64,000 nucleotides of DNA, from assembly GCA_032158295.1 (NCBI GenBank), contig CM063246.1, positions 6,935,589 to 6,999,588 on the forward strand. The letters run 5' to 3'. The notes beneath the pieces were generated by a model. The model made no database searches. It saw only the letters and a list, made by a program, of their open reading frames with translations, and was not told the origin of the DNA. The stretch is from Pycnopodia helianthoides. Taxonomy: Eukaryota > Echinodermata > Asteroidea > Forcipulatida > Asteriidae. A program made the translations under genes and the position numbers. How positions within the stretch are numbered: the first letter of the stretch is position 1; every line of letters begins with the position of its first letter. Positions 1 to 15,013 of this stretch are shown here, in pieces.

Positions 1-69
1 AATCCATTGCTCGCATTGAAGCAAAGCCACGAAGAACAGATTAAACCATTAGAGTTTTTCTTTCAGACT

Positions 70-457
70 TTAAAGACACTGGACACTTTGGTAATTGTCA
101 AAGACAGTCTTCTCACTTGGTGTATCTCAACAAAGTAACAAACCTGTGAAAATTTGAACTCAATTGGTCGTCGAAGTTGCGAGATAATAATGGAAGAAAA
201 AACACACTTGTCCATGTTGTCACGAGAAGTTGTGTGCTTTCAGATGCTCGATTTTCGAGACCTCACGCGTGAGGTCTCAAAATCAATTCAAATATTTTAC
301 TGAGAAATGACTTCTTTCTCAAAAACTACGTTACTTCAGAGGGAGCCGTTTTTCACAATGTTTTATACTATCAACAGCTCTCCATTGCTCGTTATCAAGT
401 AAGTTTTTATGCTAACAATTATTTTGAGTAATTACCAATAGTGTCCAGTGCCTTTAA
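70..457. mobile_element. TTAA MITE, subfamily 1, copy A
   Basis: Inverted ends TTAAAGACACTGGACAC ... GTGTCCAGTGCCTTTAA are flanked by TTAA. The centre is the palindrome GAGACCTCACGCGTGAGGTCTC. The internal block with AAACCTGTGAAAATTTGAAC is shared with other subfamilies. It lies beyond the last visible SRCR exon; the rest of 1-625 shows nothing else. Confidence 0.9.
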
Positions 458-625
458 CAATTGAAAAAAAAGTTTGTAAGGTTTTGTTTCCCTTTCAAGT
501 GAACTTTATATCCCCACGTCGCTGCTATTATTACAATGTCCCTTCCACGAGGAATAAAACAATGAATTTAAGGACACATTTGTGATGCTGAAACCATACA
601 GACCGGGATTCGAACTCACTCATAC

Positions 626-3534
<2,909 letters not shown>

Positions 3535-4398
3535 ATATCCACGGCTAAATTTTAATCGGGGCGGGTACGTCCTACCAAGGAGGAATCCCGCCAGATTCAT
3601 GATGATAAAATATGATTTGTTCGAATTTTTCAAAGGCCTTCACTGAGCTCGCTCATTATTGGAGTCTTCATGTCGTCTTTATGTCGTTTTCAATGTCATT
3701 GGAAGCCATGGTCTTGTCATAACTTTCCCTAGATTCGTCAAGTTAGAAATGTTGAACATGGAGTTAATATCAGCCAATGTAGAGAGTTGTAACACCATGA
3801 TCAACCTGGTGCATTTCCTCCATGCTTGGACATGCTATTCCCTTGCTGACTCGAACCCATTACAGTTTCTCAAGCACAGACAACAGTAAACGTTCCGCCA
3901 TCCATTAATGCTTCGCACTGACGAAAACCTTATTCGTTTGACCTACTAAATCATTGACGGTTCCTCACATTAACAGCACAGCAGAGACCAAATCATTTAC
4001 CGATATAGAATTCTCTGTTCAGTTTGTTCCATTAGTATCCTCGGTCTACTGTTCTCCAAACCATCAGTGGAAACAGGTGCGTGATGATGTCTCTGTCTAG
4101 AACAAGTCACACCGAACGACGTGCTCAACAATCATGATGGCCGACGGGTTGTGTACCGTTTCCAAGTTGTTTAGAGTCATGCATGAGTGAGTCTTTAGTA
4201 AGGAATCCTTTGATGTTACTTTTTTTTGTAAATTTAGATACCTGCTTGAGCTGGATCAATACCAGCTCGGCCATTTGTACATCCATTGTGTCACTGAGCT
4301 CTTAGTCTTACAAGTTACAGGGCCTCATTCTGACTTTTGGTTAATGGTGACAGCATTATACAGTTGAGGAATAACTTATTAAGAATTCACCGAAAAAA

Positions 4399-5093
4399 GT
4401 TAGTGGTGCTCCAAAAATAGCGTTAACCCTTGAAAATAATGTAAGGAGGACACGAGTAATTACTGAATCCGAAAAAGAAAACCGAATTCACCGCAATGTT
4501 GTCACGTGGCACACACATTATTCTGTGGACCAATTGTTTATTTTGGTATAAATTTGCTCTCTTCAACTTTATGCAAAGTTTGCATGGGTATCATATTATA
4601 TTATAAACAATTTTCTCGAGTTTCTATACACTCAAACATTTTACTAATACTTAGTCGGTGTCATACTACAAATTAACTGAAAAATAGTTATAAAAAATAC
4701 CTTTCTTTTTAAAGGAACATTACAGAATTGGTTTTTGCTAACAAAACAGTTGCTGGCAGTGTGAGCACTTTATGTAATTTCCCATATACATAAACTGACA
4801 AACCTGCAGAAGTTTGAGATCGATCGGCCATCTGGGTCACGAAAAAATAGTGAAAAACCGATTACCCATTTGCATGAAATCATATCAACAAATGAATAAA
4901 ACGCTCACTGAGCGATAAACTCCAATCGGAAAATTAGTTTATTCATTTCTCATCAAATATGGCATTTCAGACAGAAATATTTCAAGGGATGTTTTCTACT
5001 ATATCATCATCATTAGACCGTGTAAGTTTTATGTAAATCTGTGATCAAAAAGTATATTTTACAAGTTTTTTTCTTACCAATTCTGTCCTTTAA
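4399..5093. repeat. Composite repeat: 310-bp unique block plus subfamily-2 MITE (MITE at 4709-5093)
   Basis: The block starting GTTAGTGGTGCTC and running into the MITE at 4709 recurs at 31482-32170 with near identity, including the MITE. The right MITE end here has lost AATGTT (TTCTGTCCTTTAA). The remainder of 3535-5413, between the SRCR promoter and the phosphatase stop, shows no gene. Confidence 0.9.
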
Positions 5094-5413
5094 GACAAAG
5101 TACAATCGGGAAAAAATTTCAATCTAAAAGCTCACTGATCCTCCCAATAACACTCATAAACATAGAGAAATGCTCCCGCCTAAAATACTTTAAAAGAGTA
5201 AAGAAAATAGTTTTTGTTCCCTGGTTCTCATCAGGGCGCAATTTCACAAAACACTTCATTTTGAGGAGTTGTCAATATCACCATAGTGATTTATATTGTG
5301 ACAACACACATTGCTTAGCCATTAGGATTGGAACACAGTTAATGTTAACTCGTTGTATAACATCGGCCCCCAGGTCGCTTCTTGGCAAATGTTTGTTCAA
5401 GTACTCTGCAAAT

Positions 5414-8400
5414 CTAGTATACTCTAATGGGAGTCAGGATTATGCAAATTTGAATTGAACCAATCAACAAGACAGAAAATGGTTCACACAGCGATGCTCC
5501 GTTCATAACATTGTCTACGTCAACCGTTGAAAAGGGACTCGTTATTTCTGACGTCACTATTTCCGGTTCGTCGGTGGTGAGCGTAGAGTCACTGGCGGTA
5601 GCAGTTGTCCCTCTGCGTGTGTGGCATTGGGTGGTGTAGTCTCCGATACAAGCCGCGTATTGCATGACATGCATAATGTAGTTCTGCTCGTGCACTGAGT
5701 GGAACAGATGCGACATTGGGCCCTTGGCGAAGATCGCAACGTCGTCCCGGCGTGTGTTTCGCTCAGCATGGGAACGAGTGACTGCTGGGTGTATAGTGGA
5801 TTCTCTGTTTGATGGAACATGGGAAAAGTGGCTTTAGTAACAAAGCAAGCTCAAAGAACTTTAGAATTAAGCCCAGTACTCAGTTAAATACCCAAGTTAT
5901 CCTTGATTCAGGGCATTCAGGTCATAATAACATCAAAAATATGATTTTTGTAAAGAACATTCTGGCTAGTATTTTAGTAAGCAAAAGCGAATGGTACTGT
6001 TATGCGCGTTTGTTTTTTTAAATGCGTTCACGTTCCTGACGCCGATTATTGAAATATATAAAAGTAAATGTAAAACTTCGTACAATTTGCAAATACGTCA
6101 ATGAAATCATGTGTCATTACACTCGTGTGCAAACAAGTAAGGCCGTATCAAAATTGGCGACTATGGTTACGGCTATGGTGTTGCCAATAAGATTGTCCTA
6201 CACTTCAACGCATGATGACGCGCTTATCCAGCCGTATAGCCGTATAAATAGTCACCAATTCATATCACGGCCTAACCCACCAGTATCATCAGAGGTAATG
6301 TCAGGTCGCTTGCCCGTTTGAGAGAACGACGAAGCCAAAAAGGCAGCAGTCGGGCCATTGGCGTATCCAAGGGTTGTGTACGGGAGCTGGTCTAGTCCCA
6401 AGTCCTTGTCATTAATACCTGCAACCACAGAGAAAAAGAATGATTCAAGATAATAGTGTTATAGGCCTATGATAACTTAAGTAAGCCAGAGCGAAGCTGT
6501 ATGTAAACAAGACACCGGTGGGTTTGGCAATAGTGTCATCCTCGTATTTTCCACTTTGAAGTCAACCTTAAAACTGATCTTTGAAAATTCTTTTTTAAGA
6601 GAGCGACATTACATTTTGTCAAAATTATTATTTGACCCGGTAAATTTGTGAATGAGCGGCGGTCACATAATAGGGGACCGCTAGCATATGGCCAGATAGT
6701 TCAGTTGGTGGAGCGCCGATGTCACAGGGAAATCTGTCCCCTGCAGGTTCTGTCCGCCATTAACATGGGGTGAAGAAGGTTGAATCAAAAGAGGGCGCTA
6801 GCAGAAGAAGTCTCCGGGGGACAGAATGTCCTGCCACAACGGCACGTAAACCCGGAGGTCGCAGGCTCAAATCCCGTTCTAGTCACTTTTTCTTCGTTAA
6901 CCTCACGATTAAAATGAGTAACATTTAACCCTATCCGTTGTTTTGAGCAAAAAGTGAGGGTTGCACTCAAGTGACAACAGGTTTACATACCAAGGATCGG
7001 ATTTCCCCTACTTGGGTAGCCTGCCATGTACATCGTGTGACTGTGATCAGACGTGACAATAATCAGTGTGTCCTGATCGTCCGTCATCTCAATGGCCTTA
7101 GCGACAGCTTGCTCCATGGCCAGTGACTCTGACAAGGCTAGACCTGCACGGGTTGTGTGATGGGCCATGTCGATTCTACCACCTGAAACCAAAGCAAGCC
7201 GCTGCAAAAATATATACATTGTATGAACGAATCCGGTGATTTTACGGTGGATTGCATGGCAGATCGGGTGCTAAAAGACAATTACCATTCAAACTTAAGG
7301 ATACCTCTCTTGAAATGCACTTTATACGGGAACCACCGAAAATAATATGGAGATCTCCCCCAATACATACCGTTTCGAATTATCGTAGATGTTTTAGAAA
7401 TGGTACCCGTGAATTTTACGGCAAATGTTTGGCACCCATGCTCAGCGGCGGCGCTAATGGGGGGGGGGAGGGGGGCCACGGGGGGTGGGGCAAATTCCCC
7501 CCTTTCCCCCAGTTTGCCCCCCCCCCCCAGTTTTTTCCCCGATGGCGGAAATTGAGTTTAATCCCAAACCATTGCACCCAATTTGTTACAATGTTGTTTG
7601 CGCTGTAAATAATAAACTCAATTTCATCCATCATAATTAGTGGCACCATCAAAAAAGCCCAATACACTTTCCATCTCCGGCAATGTTAATAAAATGTGGA
7701 TTTATTTATCTGTACAAGCTTGGAAACTTGCTATAAATAGAAATGCATTGTCTGCCCAAAACCGTAAGCAGCCATTGTACACGCAGTTCGCACAAACAGT
7801 GCAAAATCTTATTTCTAGAGTGAATTGTAGGCTTATACAGTACATTATAGACTTTTGTTTGCCCCCCCCCTAAATTTAAGTTTGCCCCCCCCTCTTGCCC
7901 CCCCCCCCCCAGGTTAACAGGTCTGGTGCCGCCGCTGCCCATGCTGTCAGCTAAGTCGCCCTAAAATAACTAGAATTAGTTTACACTTTTTAAATTTTCA
8001 TATCATAATTGACCCATATCTTGGTCAGGGGGCTTTACTCTTTTCCTTGTCAGCAAAAAAGGGGTTGTATCCGAATACGCAGCTTCAGCTACGGCAGTTG
8101 CTAAGGGTGTTGCTTAGGACGTCATTACTTCACCGCATGATGACGCGACGATCCAGCCGTAGCAGTAGCTGCTAATTCGGATACGGCCCATCAGTGCCCG
8201 GCACACTCCAGGGAAATGGATGTTCGGCCCTGGAAATAGAATCCGGATATGATAATGACCCGGGACATTTTAGAGAGTAAAAGTAAAGACCAATTTTTGG
8301 TCATTTGCATATATCTTTATTATGGCATAAGGCAATATTTACCCTCTACAAGAAGGAAGAATCTATCTTTCTTCCTCTGTAGTAAACTGATTGCCTTCTC

Positions 8401-11333
8401 AGTCATCTCAATTATACTCGGTTCACCTTCGGGGCCATCATCTCTCTGCACTCGTAGTCCATGTGATCGTAGTTAAAAAGACCTGTATACATAGAGTGGC
8501 ATTCAAACCCAATTATAACCTTTGAAATCAAAAAACTAAGTATTGATATTGTTTAATCCATTAAATAACTTAAATACAGTTTCAAAGTTATAACATTCTT
8601 ATAATTACTATAAATAAGAATACGCTTATTTGGCACTTTTACACACCCGAGGGGCGCCTCAAAGTCCTCATTTTTTCAAAGACAAATTATGCTAATATCA
8701 TTCATTATTTATTAATTCATTCATTTATGTATTTATTTATTTATTTTATTTTTTATTATTTATTTATTTATTTATTTATTTATCTCAATCTTTGTAATAC
8801 AAAGAAGTCCAGCGGCCAGATAGGGCAGCATAGCGCTCAGGTACCTTTTCACTTAAAATGACTAATACACACAGATAGAATGAAATAATGTCAACACTTC
8901 ACCTTATTGAGAGTCATAACAATTAAGTGTGCAACCTCTCCGATCTTGGGACAAGGAGGAGAGTGCCCGGAATTGAGCCTTTACACACCACTATGTACAG
9001 TCAACCCTCGTTATAAAGAGAACTACAAGAGGTTCTGCTTATAAAGAGTACTTCTTAAGTCGTGAATCTCATTTCTGCTTTGTGTTTCTTTGTTTTGCTG
9101 TCCTCTTATAACAACGTTCCTGTTATAAAGAGGTAATTTGGCCAGTCCCGTCGATCTTTCTACAACGAGAGTCATACTGTATACTCACCGAGAAGGTAGT
9201 CCGTAGTGTTGGGATCGATATTGTCGAACTGTTCTTTGTTCCAGACGAAATCTGCCCTTCCAAGCTTACTCCTCGCTCGCCGCCACTCGTCTATAAGATT
9301 ACGACCGTCTTGTCTGTTACCTCTAAGAAGTGGATTTTCGTAGTCTGATTTGGATGTTGGCATGAAGCTTGCTCGTCCTCCTCCCATGGCAACCTTTTCG
9401 AAAAAAAGAAGATAAAAACTTCTTGTGGGGTATTTTAACACAATGGAGCAATGCTACCCCCGCAAAGGTTTTCTTTGTTCTAGTGCTACCCACAGAGGAT
9501 TTCTCCAGAAAAGGGAACAATAGAACAACAATGGAACCCCGTAACTGTCGTATTATGTGTGGGTGTGTTTGTTTTATTGGGGGAAGTCAACAGTGCTGTT
9601 TGTTCTAGCAGTTTTGTTTTGCAATTTCAAGGTATCAAGAGCGGGAAACGGAAGACGTGTAGGTGGGGTTATGGGGTCTAGGCGGGGTCTAGGTTGGGGT
9701 TGGGGGTACTAACAACACAACTGCATCAAAGCCAACTCTCTTCTTACATCAATTTCGAAGTTTTCGAGATATTGCAGTGCGATGTCTTTGCATCCATACG
9801 GCTTCTCTGAATCAGGTATACCCAGATCTGATTGCCAGTCTCTGCTTGGAGAATTCGCATAGGCTGCAGCTGGTGTGGCGTGGGTAAGTCTTGTATTAGT
9901 GACCACACCAACGGCAAATCCTGAAAAAACGAGATACCACAACAAACAATAGACAAGTATCAAAAGGCTGTTAATAATAATTATAAACAATAATTTGTAC
10001 GTTGTTTTATCTGGCACACTGCGACCGGAAATAATAACGCTAAAACCACCGATTTGTAATGGGTTAAGGTACATCACAAATTACATGTCAGTACCGTTTA
10101 TGTAATGTAGACTTTTTGTGAACGAGTACCCTAAATTTAACGGTTATATTTGGCAATCAAAGATGCAAAGATGCAATATTGCGTTAAAGATGCATTGCCC
10201 GATTTCGGCCTTTAACTGTTGTGCCACCCCTAGTTATAGCCCGAGGCTTCAAACCTGCCCAACATTGTGCTTGAAAGATCCTCGAAAAAATTCCCAGTTT
10301 TGTACCTAAATGTTGTCTGGACCTTATTGGCCACAAGGTTGAGGCTACATTTAGGCCAGGGCTATATACAGTGCTGGGCTAATTATTTTGGGCAGACTAC
10401 AAGTTCTCGAGCTATACTTTTGGGGGCCACAAAGATGGTACAAATAATTTCAACAATAAATACTGGTAACTATAGACCATGTGAACGTTGTTTACAATAA
10501 GTGTGACCTGTACATTCTTTGAGTATTCTGGCAGGCAAGATACTACACTGGTCCTATGGGAAAGTTGACATTTTGTGCATAACTTCCACATAAAACCAAG
10601 AGTTATGAAAGTAAAAGCTGGACAAGTTTTTAGATGTGCCCCCTTTCATCATATCAAAAGTTGATAAGAATTAGACAGTGCAATCTCCATAAAATATAAG
10701 ATTTTATGCTTTCTTCCATTGAGCTGTGTACAAATCGTGCCTGCAGGAAGTCCAGGCTCTGTGGCTCTTTTGTAAACATGTGATGTCACAGGTCACATCG
10801 TCTATACTTTTCTGGCTAAAATGAAACTTTTGCTGCTATTTTCGTTGCTATTTTCTTTCGCAGATTGAACTAAACAGTTTGATATATACTGATACCCGCT
10901 TCTTTAGCCATCTTCATAATTGAGGGCACTTCATGGCCCTGGGCAGAGGCGCAATCGCCCCGTATGGCTCGATCATCGAGACCGACGACGCCTCGCTTCG
11001 TCTTGACACCAGTGAGGAAGGCTGTAGCAGTGCCTGCTGAGTCGGGAACCTGGTAGTCTGTGTTGTATGTCTATAGTGAGTAAGTGTAATGAGGTGGTTT
11101 TTGGGGTCAATGATGTAATCTTCTTCAGCAATCTCAAGACTTATATCAGTAAAATGCATTGGTTATTATAAAAAAAATCATCCTTCAGATGGGACCATAG
11201 TATGGACAAATGGCACTTGAGTATTCAAATGCAATTCCGTCATCTAGTGTCGTAAATCCCGGGTGCGGGGGATACGTGATCACCCCCCCCCCCCCCATCA
11301 CAGGACAAGAGAAGATCGGAACCCCCCCCCACG

Positions 11334-11366
<33 letters not shown>

Positions 11367-11868
11367 CCTTACGGATCCGGTTTGTGGGGTACTGCTATTG
11401 TTGTTCTATTATTCCCTTTTCTGAAGAATTCCCTTGTGGGGCCCAATTGTTCCTATTGAAATGACCTTGTGGGGTCCATTGTTCCATTGTTGTCAGGACC
11501 CCACATATGCCCTTCTGTGTGTACACACACACACACACACACACACAAGTGGTAATGACCTCCAATCGTGGACCCTCCTTTGTTCAACTCTTTGTCCTGA
11601 CAAACGTGGACCTCATGTTTTCCTTTGTGATAGCAAACGTGGACCTATTGTCCCTTTGTTGTAAGTCCACGGTTTGAATGTCACTACAAACTCACACACA
11701 CACACACACACATCCTTACGGATCCGGATGTGGGGTACTGCTATTGTTGTTCTATTATTCCCTTTTCTGAAGAATTCCCTTGTGGGGCCCAATTGTTCCT
11801 ATTGAAATGACCTTGTGGGGTCCATTGTTCCATTGTTGTCAGGACCCCACATATGCCCTTCCGTGTGT

Positions 11869-11906
<38 letters not shown>

Positions 11907-13243
11907 GTGTGTAATGACCTCCAATCGTGGACCCTCCTTTGTTTAACTCTTTGTCCTGACAAACGTGACCCCATTGTTTCCTTTGTGATAGCAAACGTGG
12001 ACCTATTGTCCCTTTTGTTGTAAGTCCTCGTTTGAATGTCACTACAAACTCACACACACACAAACAATGTGCATGAATCAATCCTTTTTGAGTACCAGTT
12101 GATACCACAGGAAAACTATAAAACTCAAACCTCTGTGAAACCAATTGTTTTCGAGCCCGCTTTATAGCATCATTGTCTTCATTGTGCCGTTAGCTTGTTG
12201 CATACAGGACCTAGATTTTGCATCTTATTCTTAGCCCTTAGAAACTGCAGATGCAAACTTTCAAAATCACTCAGTTTCTGCTTACTCAATTCTTTTTGAG
12301 CTCCCTCTCATTCTACCTTTGACAAAGCCACATGTGGGAATTCCTCGTAGACTAGCGTAGACTCCTCCCCAGTCTTCCCTTGTCTCTGCCCCTTGTATAT
12401 CCTGGTACTCGTCACCGTTGGTATGCTCATCCCGTCCCCTAAGAACAGAATGACATTCTCCGCCATGTTCTCGTTATGTTGTGCGGCATTCAGTGCTTTC
12501 TGTAGTGTCTCCCTCGCCTGTTGGTTCCAATAGTGCGGCTCTGCATAATGACGAATCACGATGCATTTCGTCAGAGTGACGTCATGCTAGAGCCGTTCAG
12601 TTCAATTTACATTTATCGACTTGGTGTAAAATTATTTAACAACTGACACATATTAGGTGGATTTCATTTAAACCTCTAGGCCTACATGTATATTGTTACA
12701 TAACCAGCGTATAGCCCACACACCCCCCCCTCCACCTCCCGTACCATACAGATATACTTTCGTGATTAATTGGTCTTCGACAGGCGTAATAATTAATTCA
12801 GATCAGACCATCAACAAAGGATTTGATTTTTTATGTTTTCATCACAAATTCATTTCGTAACATGTCTCTCGGGAAACATCGCTGCACCTTGGTGCACCTT
12901 ATTGATCCAAATCATCTTTAGTCCCCACCAGTCACACACGTCTACTTCGTAAAGCAATCATGTAGCTTTTACGATCACATCTCGAGGTAGGATACGATAG
13001 CTAAGACTGCTAAAATGCTTAGAGTGAAATAGATGAAGCACAATCACCACTTATTTTCAATTAAAACAAAATAATTATTACACCAAACAACAAACATAAG
13101 TGTAGACACCAGTGAGTTTTCTTTCTCTATCCACATGATCATAACAAATGATGAAATCAACAGTTACACCCGATACCTTGTCCAGCACTCAGCCTAGCTA
13201 CCATCAACAACACGGAAACTATAATGCACCCCGCAGTCGCCAT
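5414..13243 (-). CDS. Alkaline phosphatase, GPI-anchored type, nine exons
   Basis: Exons: 13243-13177, 12540-12317, 11070-10896, 9920-9748, 9393-9189, 8482-8343, 7182-6991, 6418-6281, 5804-5414; all introns are GT-AG and phases match. Repairing two one-base deficits (exon six near 8440; last exon at CCC 5746-5748) gives about 568 residues, against about 525 in vertebrate enzymes. Exon one encodes a signal peptide. Catalytic elements follow in order: FLGDGMS (metal Asp), [10 protein letters not shown] (nucleophilic Ser), THATP and SRDWQSD (Arg), GGRIDMAHH (zinc Asp/His), TSDHSH (zinc Asp/His) and SETHAG (zinc His). The family norm GGRIDHGHH is MA here instead of HG. The C-terminus has small residues (NGAS) followed by a hydrophobic tail, as expected of a GPI signal. 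It is a cell-surface phosphomonoesterase by family. Introns hold CA-repeat duplications, a G/C-run element, hairpin MITEs and a SINE. Confidence 0.95.
6140..6274. mobile_element. Hairpin MITE next to phosphatase exon eight
   Basis: Inverted ends AAGGCCGTATCAAAATTGGC and CACGGCCTA; centre with GCATGATGACGCG. Relatives: 8062-8189 (phosphatase intron), 21304-21431 (HSBP1 AT-AC intron), 29938-30051 and 34345-34467 (DHRS1 intron). All share GCTACGGCT-like arms and the ATGATGACGC core or its decay. Confidence 0.8.
7434..7945. repeat. Element with long G and C runs in a phosphatase intron
   Basis: CAGCGGCGGC near 7442 and its inverse GCCGCCGCTG near 7929 bound a segment whose flanks carry long runs of G (7460-7490) and C (7498-7530, 7861-7910). 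It may be a MITE; the runs could form G-quadruplexes. Read counts of homopolymers here are doubtful. Confidence 0.55.
8062..8189. mobile_element. Hairpin MITE, same family
   Basis: Arms TTGTATCCGAATACGCAGCT and GCTAATTCGGATACGG; core CGCATGATGACGCGACGATC. In the intron between phosphatase exons 8343-8482 and 6991-7182. Confidence 0.8.
8701..8782. repeat. (ATTT)n microsatellite in a phosphatase intron
   Basis: About 80 bases of TTTA/ATTT repeats with interruptions. Smaller microsatellites are at 35471-35513 (TGACAA type), 36811-36835 (CATT) and 53550-53570 (ATT). Confidence 0.9.
10471..10806. mobile_element. MITE with TATAGACCATGTGA ends in a phosphatase intron
   Basis: The same element lies in inverse orientation at 51953-52272: TTGTAAACATGTGATGTCAC, CTGCAGGAAGTCCAGGCTCT and CCCCCTTTCATCA are all shared. 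The ends read TATAGACCATGTGA and TCACATCGTCTATA. Confidence 0.75.
11336..12062. repeat. Tandem duplication of a 347-bp unit with paired CA microsatellites
   Basis: CATCCTTACGGATCCGG occurs at 11364 and 11711, and the following 340 bases repeat with few changes. Five (CA)n tracts (about 11336, 11523, 11694, 11868, 12054) punctuate the array about every 175 bases. It lies in the intron between phosphatase exons two and three. Confidence 0.92.
13177..13243 (-). other. Alkaline phosphatase first coding exon (signal peptide)
   Basis: The start codon is at 13243-13241. The exon encodes [20 protein letters not shown] and ends after GQ with a phase-1 GT donor. Its final G joins AG of the next exon to give Glu, leading into the conserved EPHYWNQQA segment. 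No other methionine lies in frame upstream within the exon, and the hydrophobic stretch is a typical signal peptide. Confidence 0.85.
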
Positions 13244-15013
13244 TTTGAATGACTGAGCTATATTTTACAAGTAAACTAAAGTTATGTAACTTTTGAACAT
13301 TATCTGGACACTTTATTCATATCTTAATCCGGATTACAGGTAAGGACCATTATTTGCAGATTTGATACCCCCCCGGGGGGGGGGGGTAAATTGAGAGTCA
13401 AATTGCCTTGTAATAACGACACGGTGCACATGCTCGTCTAACCGCGCGTGCACCGTATAATCGCACACTGCCCAGTATTAAACGAACGGAGAGCCTAATT
13501 TCGAAATGGCACAACCAAGATCTACCGTCAGTGATGACGTCAGGTGAATTTGGTTCAATACAATGATGAATGAAATTGTAGTATACATAAAAAGTTCGTG
13601 TTAGGAACTGATATCCGACAACAAATGGATACGAACCAACTTCAAAGAGGCGCTTTGAACGCCAAAACAGTTCACATTACAATGGTTTTTAGTCGTAGTT
13701 GTAATCAGTCTGTTTCTGGCAAGAATTGTTTGTGTGTGTTTGGCTCATGTTTTGGTAATATGATAAATTAAAATTTTCAAAGTAAAAACAAAAGTAAATG
13801 TTGGACTAAGCTTTGAAAATACACATTAATAGCCTATCGAACTTTTAAAAGGGGCCGGAAAAAATTGGGGGGGGGTGACTATCTAAAAATAGAATAAAGA
13901 TTATTTAAAACAGAAGAAGAAACTATTGTTCGATCGAATGAAGAAGATGTTTTACTTTCCCACACCGTGTCCGTCCCACCCTTGGGGGCATCTGTAACAA
14001 AGAAAGAAAGGAACACAATGGTTTAAGTCCAAATTATTTACGATGTACAACATAAGTACCGACAATCGAAATTACCCCCAGTTTGTGTGGGACGGCATCG
14101 ATCATCCACCTTCTATTCACATCACAATGGCTGATAATCGATACCTAATACCGAAATACAATACCTGAGTTTCATGCTTCGCCCAAATTAGTTGGTATGC
14201 CATGTTGAGTCGATACTCGGCAGTGAGGATCAGTTTGTTCTAACATGATCAAGGTTACCGGCAGTAGTGGACATACTTTGGTTGTATAGGCCAAGATATG
14301 GTATACATACTTGGAGATGTGAACTTGCAGATACCATTGTGAGGTCTCTTCGAAGAGACGTGGTGGTTGAGATCAGCAAACAGTCAACTTTCATTGGTAA
14401 ACCTATGATCGCTCATCATGGCCAACACGGTGAGAAAATGCTATAAAGACTCAGAATAAAGATGTTCGTCAAAGTTGTTTTTCTTTTTAAAAATGCTACT
14501 TAAGATTTCCTAAACAAACCATTATAGGCCTCTGATTGGTTGACAGTCTGTTGGGCTTTATCAATTTACTTTTAACTGTGCTTTGATGCATGTCGACATG
14601 ATCGCAAGGCCCGTCCTTATAAGGTTTATCCGTGATAAGTTTACGTAATAAATAATGTCATCGATGTTTGTGGCCAAAAGGTGTGTTTTTCCTATATTTT
14701 AGAGTGTGATAGTCAGGTTTGTTCCGGCGTAAAGTGATCATGTTTGACATTAACTTTCGGGTGTTCTTTTCCAGATCAAGCAAATGTATAATGCCACTTC
14801 GATAGTAGATGACTGCACAAGCACGCATTGAGTCATCGTAAAGCAGTACGTCCTTGTTCGGAGCCAACATTTCAACGCCATTCACGCTTAAAGTTACCAA
14901 CCAGAACCAGTTTTCAAAATAAAAACGCGACTCTTCGTTGACCGTTCGTTTCCAAGTTGAACCACGGTTGCCTTGTTTATCCACAAATACAACAGCCGTT
15001 GATAACACTGGTA
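13244..15013. other. Intergenic region between divergent phosphatase and galactosyltransferase genes
   Basis: Holds both promoters. A C/G run palindrome (about 13368-13386) lies 125 bases upstream of the phosphatase start, and a (G)7 run at 13868. No TATA box is convincing; TATAAAG at about 14442 is 570 bases before the GT31 start. No gene other than the orphan minus frame at 14658-15008. Confidence 0.5.
14658..15008 (-). other. Orphan open frame of 116 codons, antisense to the galactosyltransferase start
   Basis: An open frame with no recognised domain lies between the alkaline phosphatase promoter and the galactosyltransferase gene, overlapping the latter's 5' leader. It contains VDKQGNRGSTWKR and YYRSGIIHLLDLEKN segments and ends in a lysine/arginine-rich tail. 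There is no obvious splice context or signal peptide. A chance frame is possible at this length. I assign no function. Confidence 0.15.

Noticed and set aside
7252..7667. Overlapping frames rich in Gly/Pro on both strands
   Set aside because: They arise from the G and C runs of the repeat element in a phosphatase intron; no domain or splice support.
9709..10077. Extended N-terminal reading of phosphatase exon four
   Set aside because: The part above 9920 is intron: a TTTTTTCAG acceptor and matching phase define the exon start at 9920.
11210..12144. Frames encoding His-Thr or Cys-Val runs
   Set aside because: Translations of the CA microsatellites.
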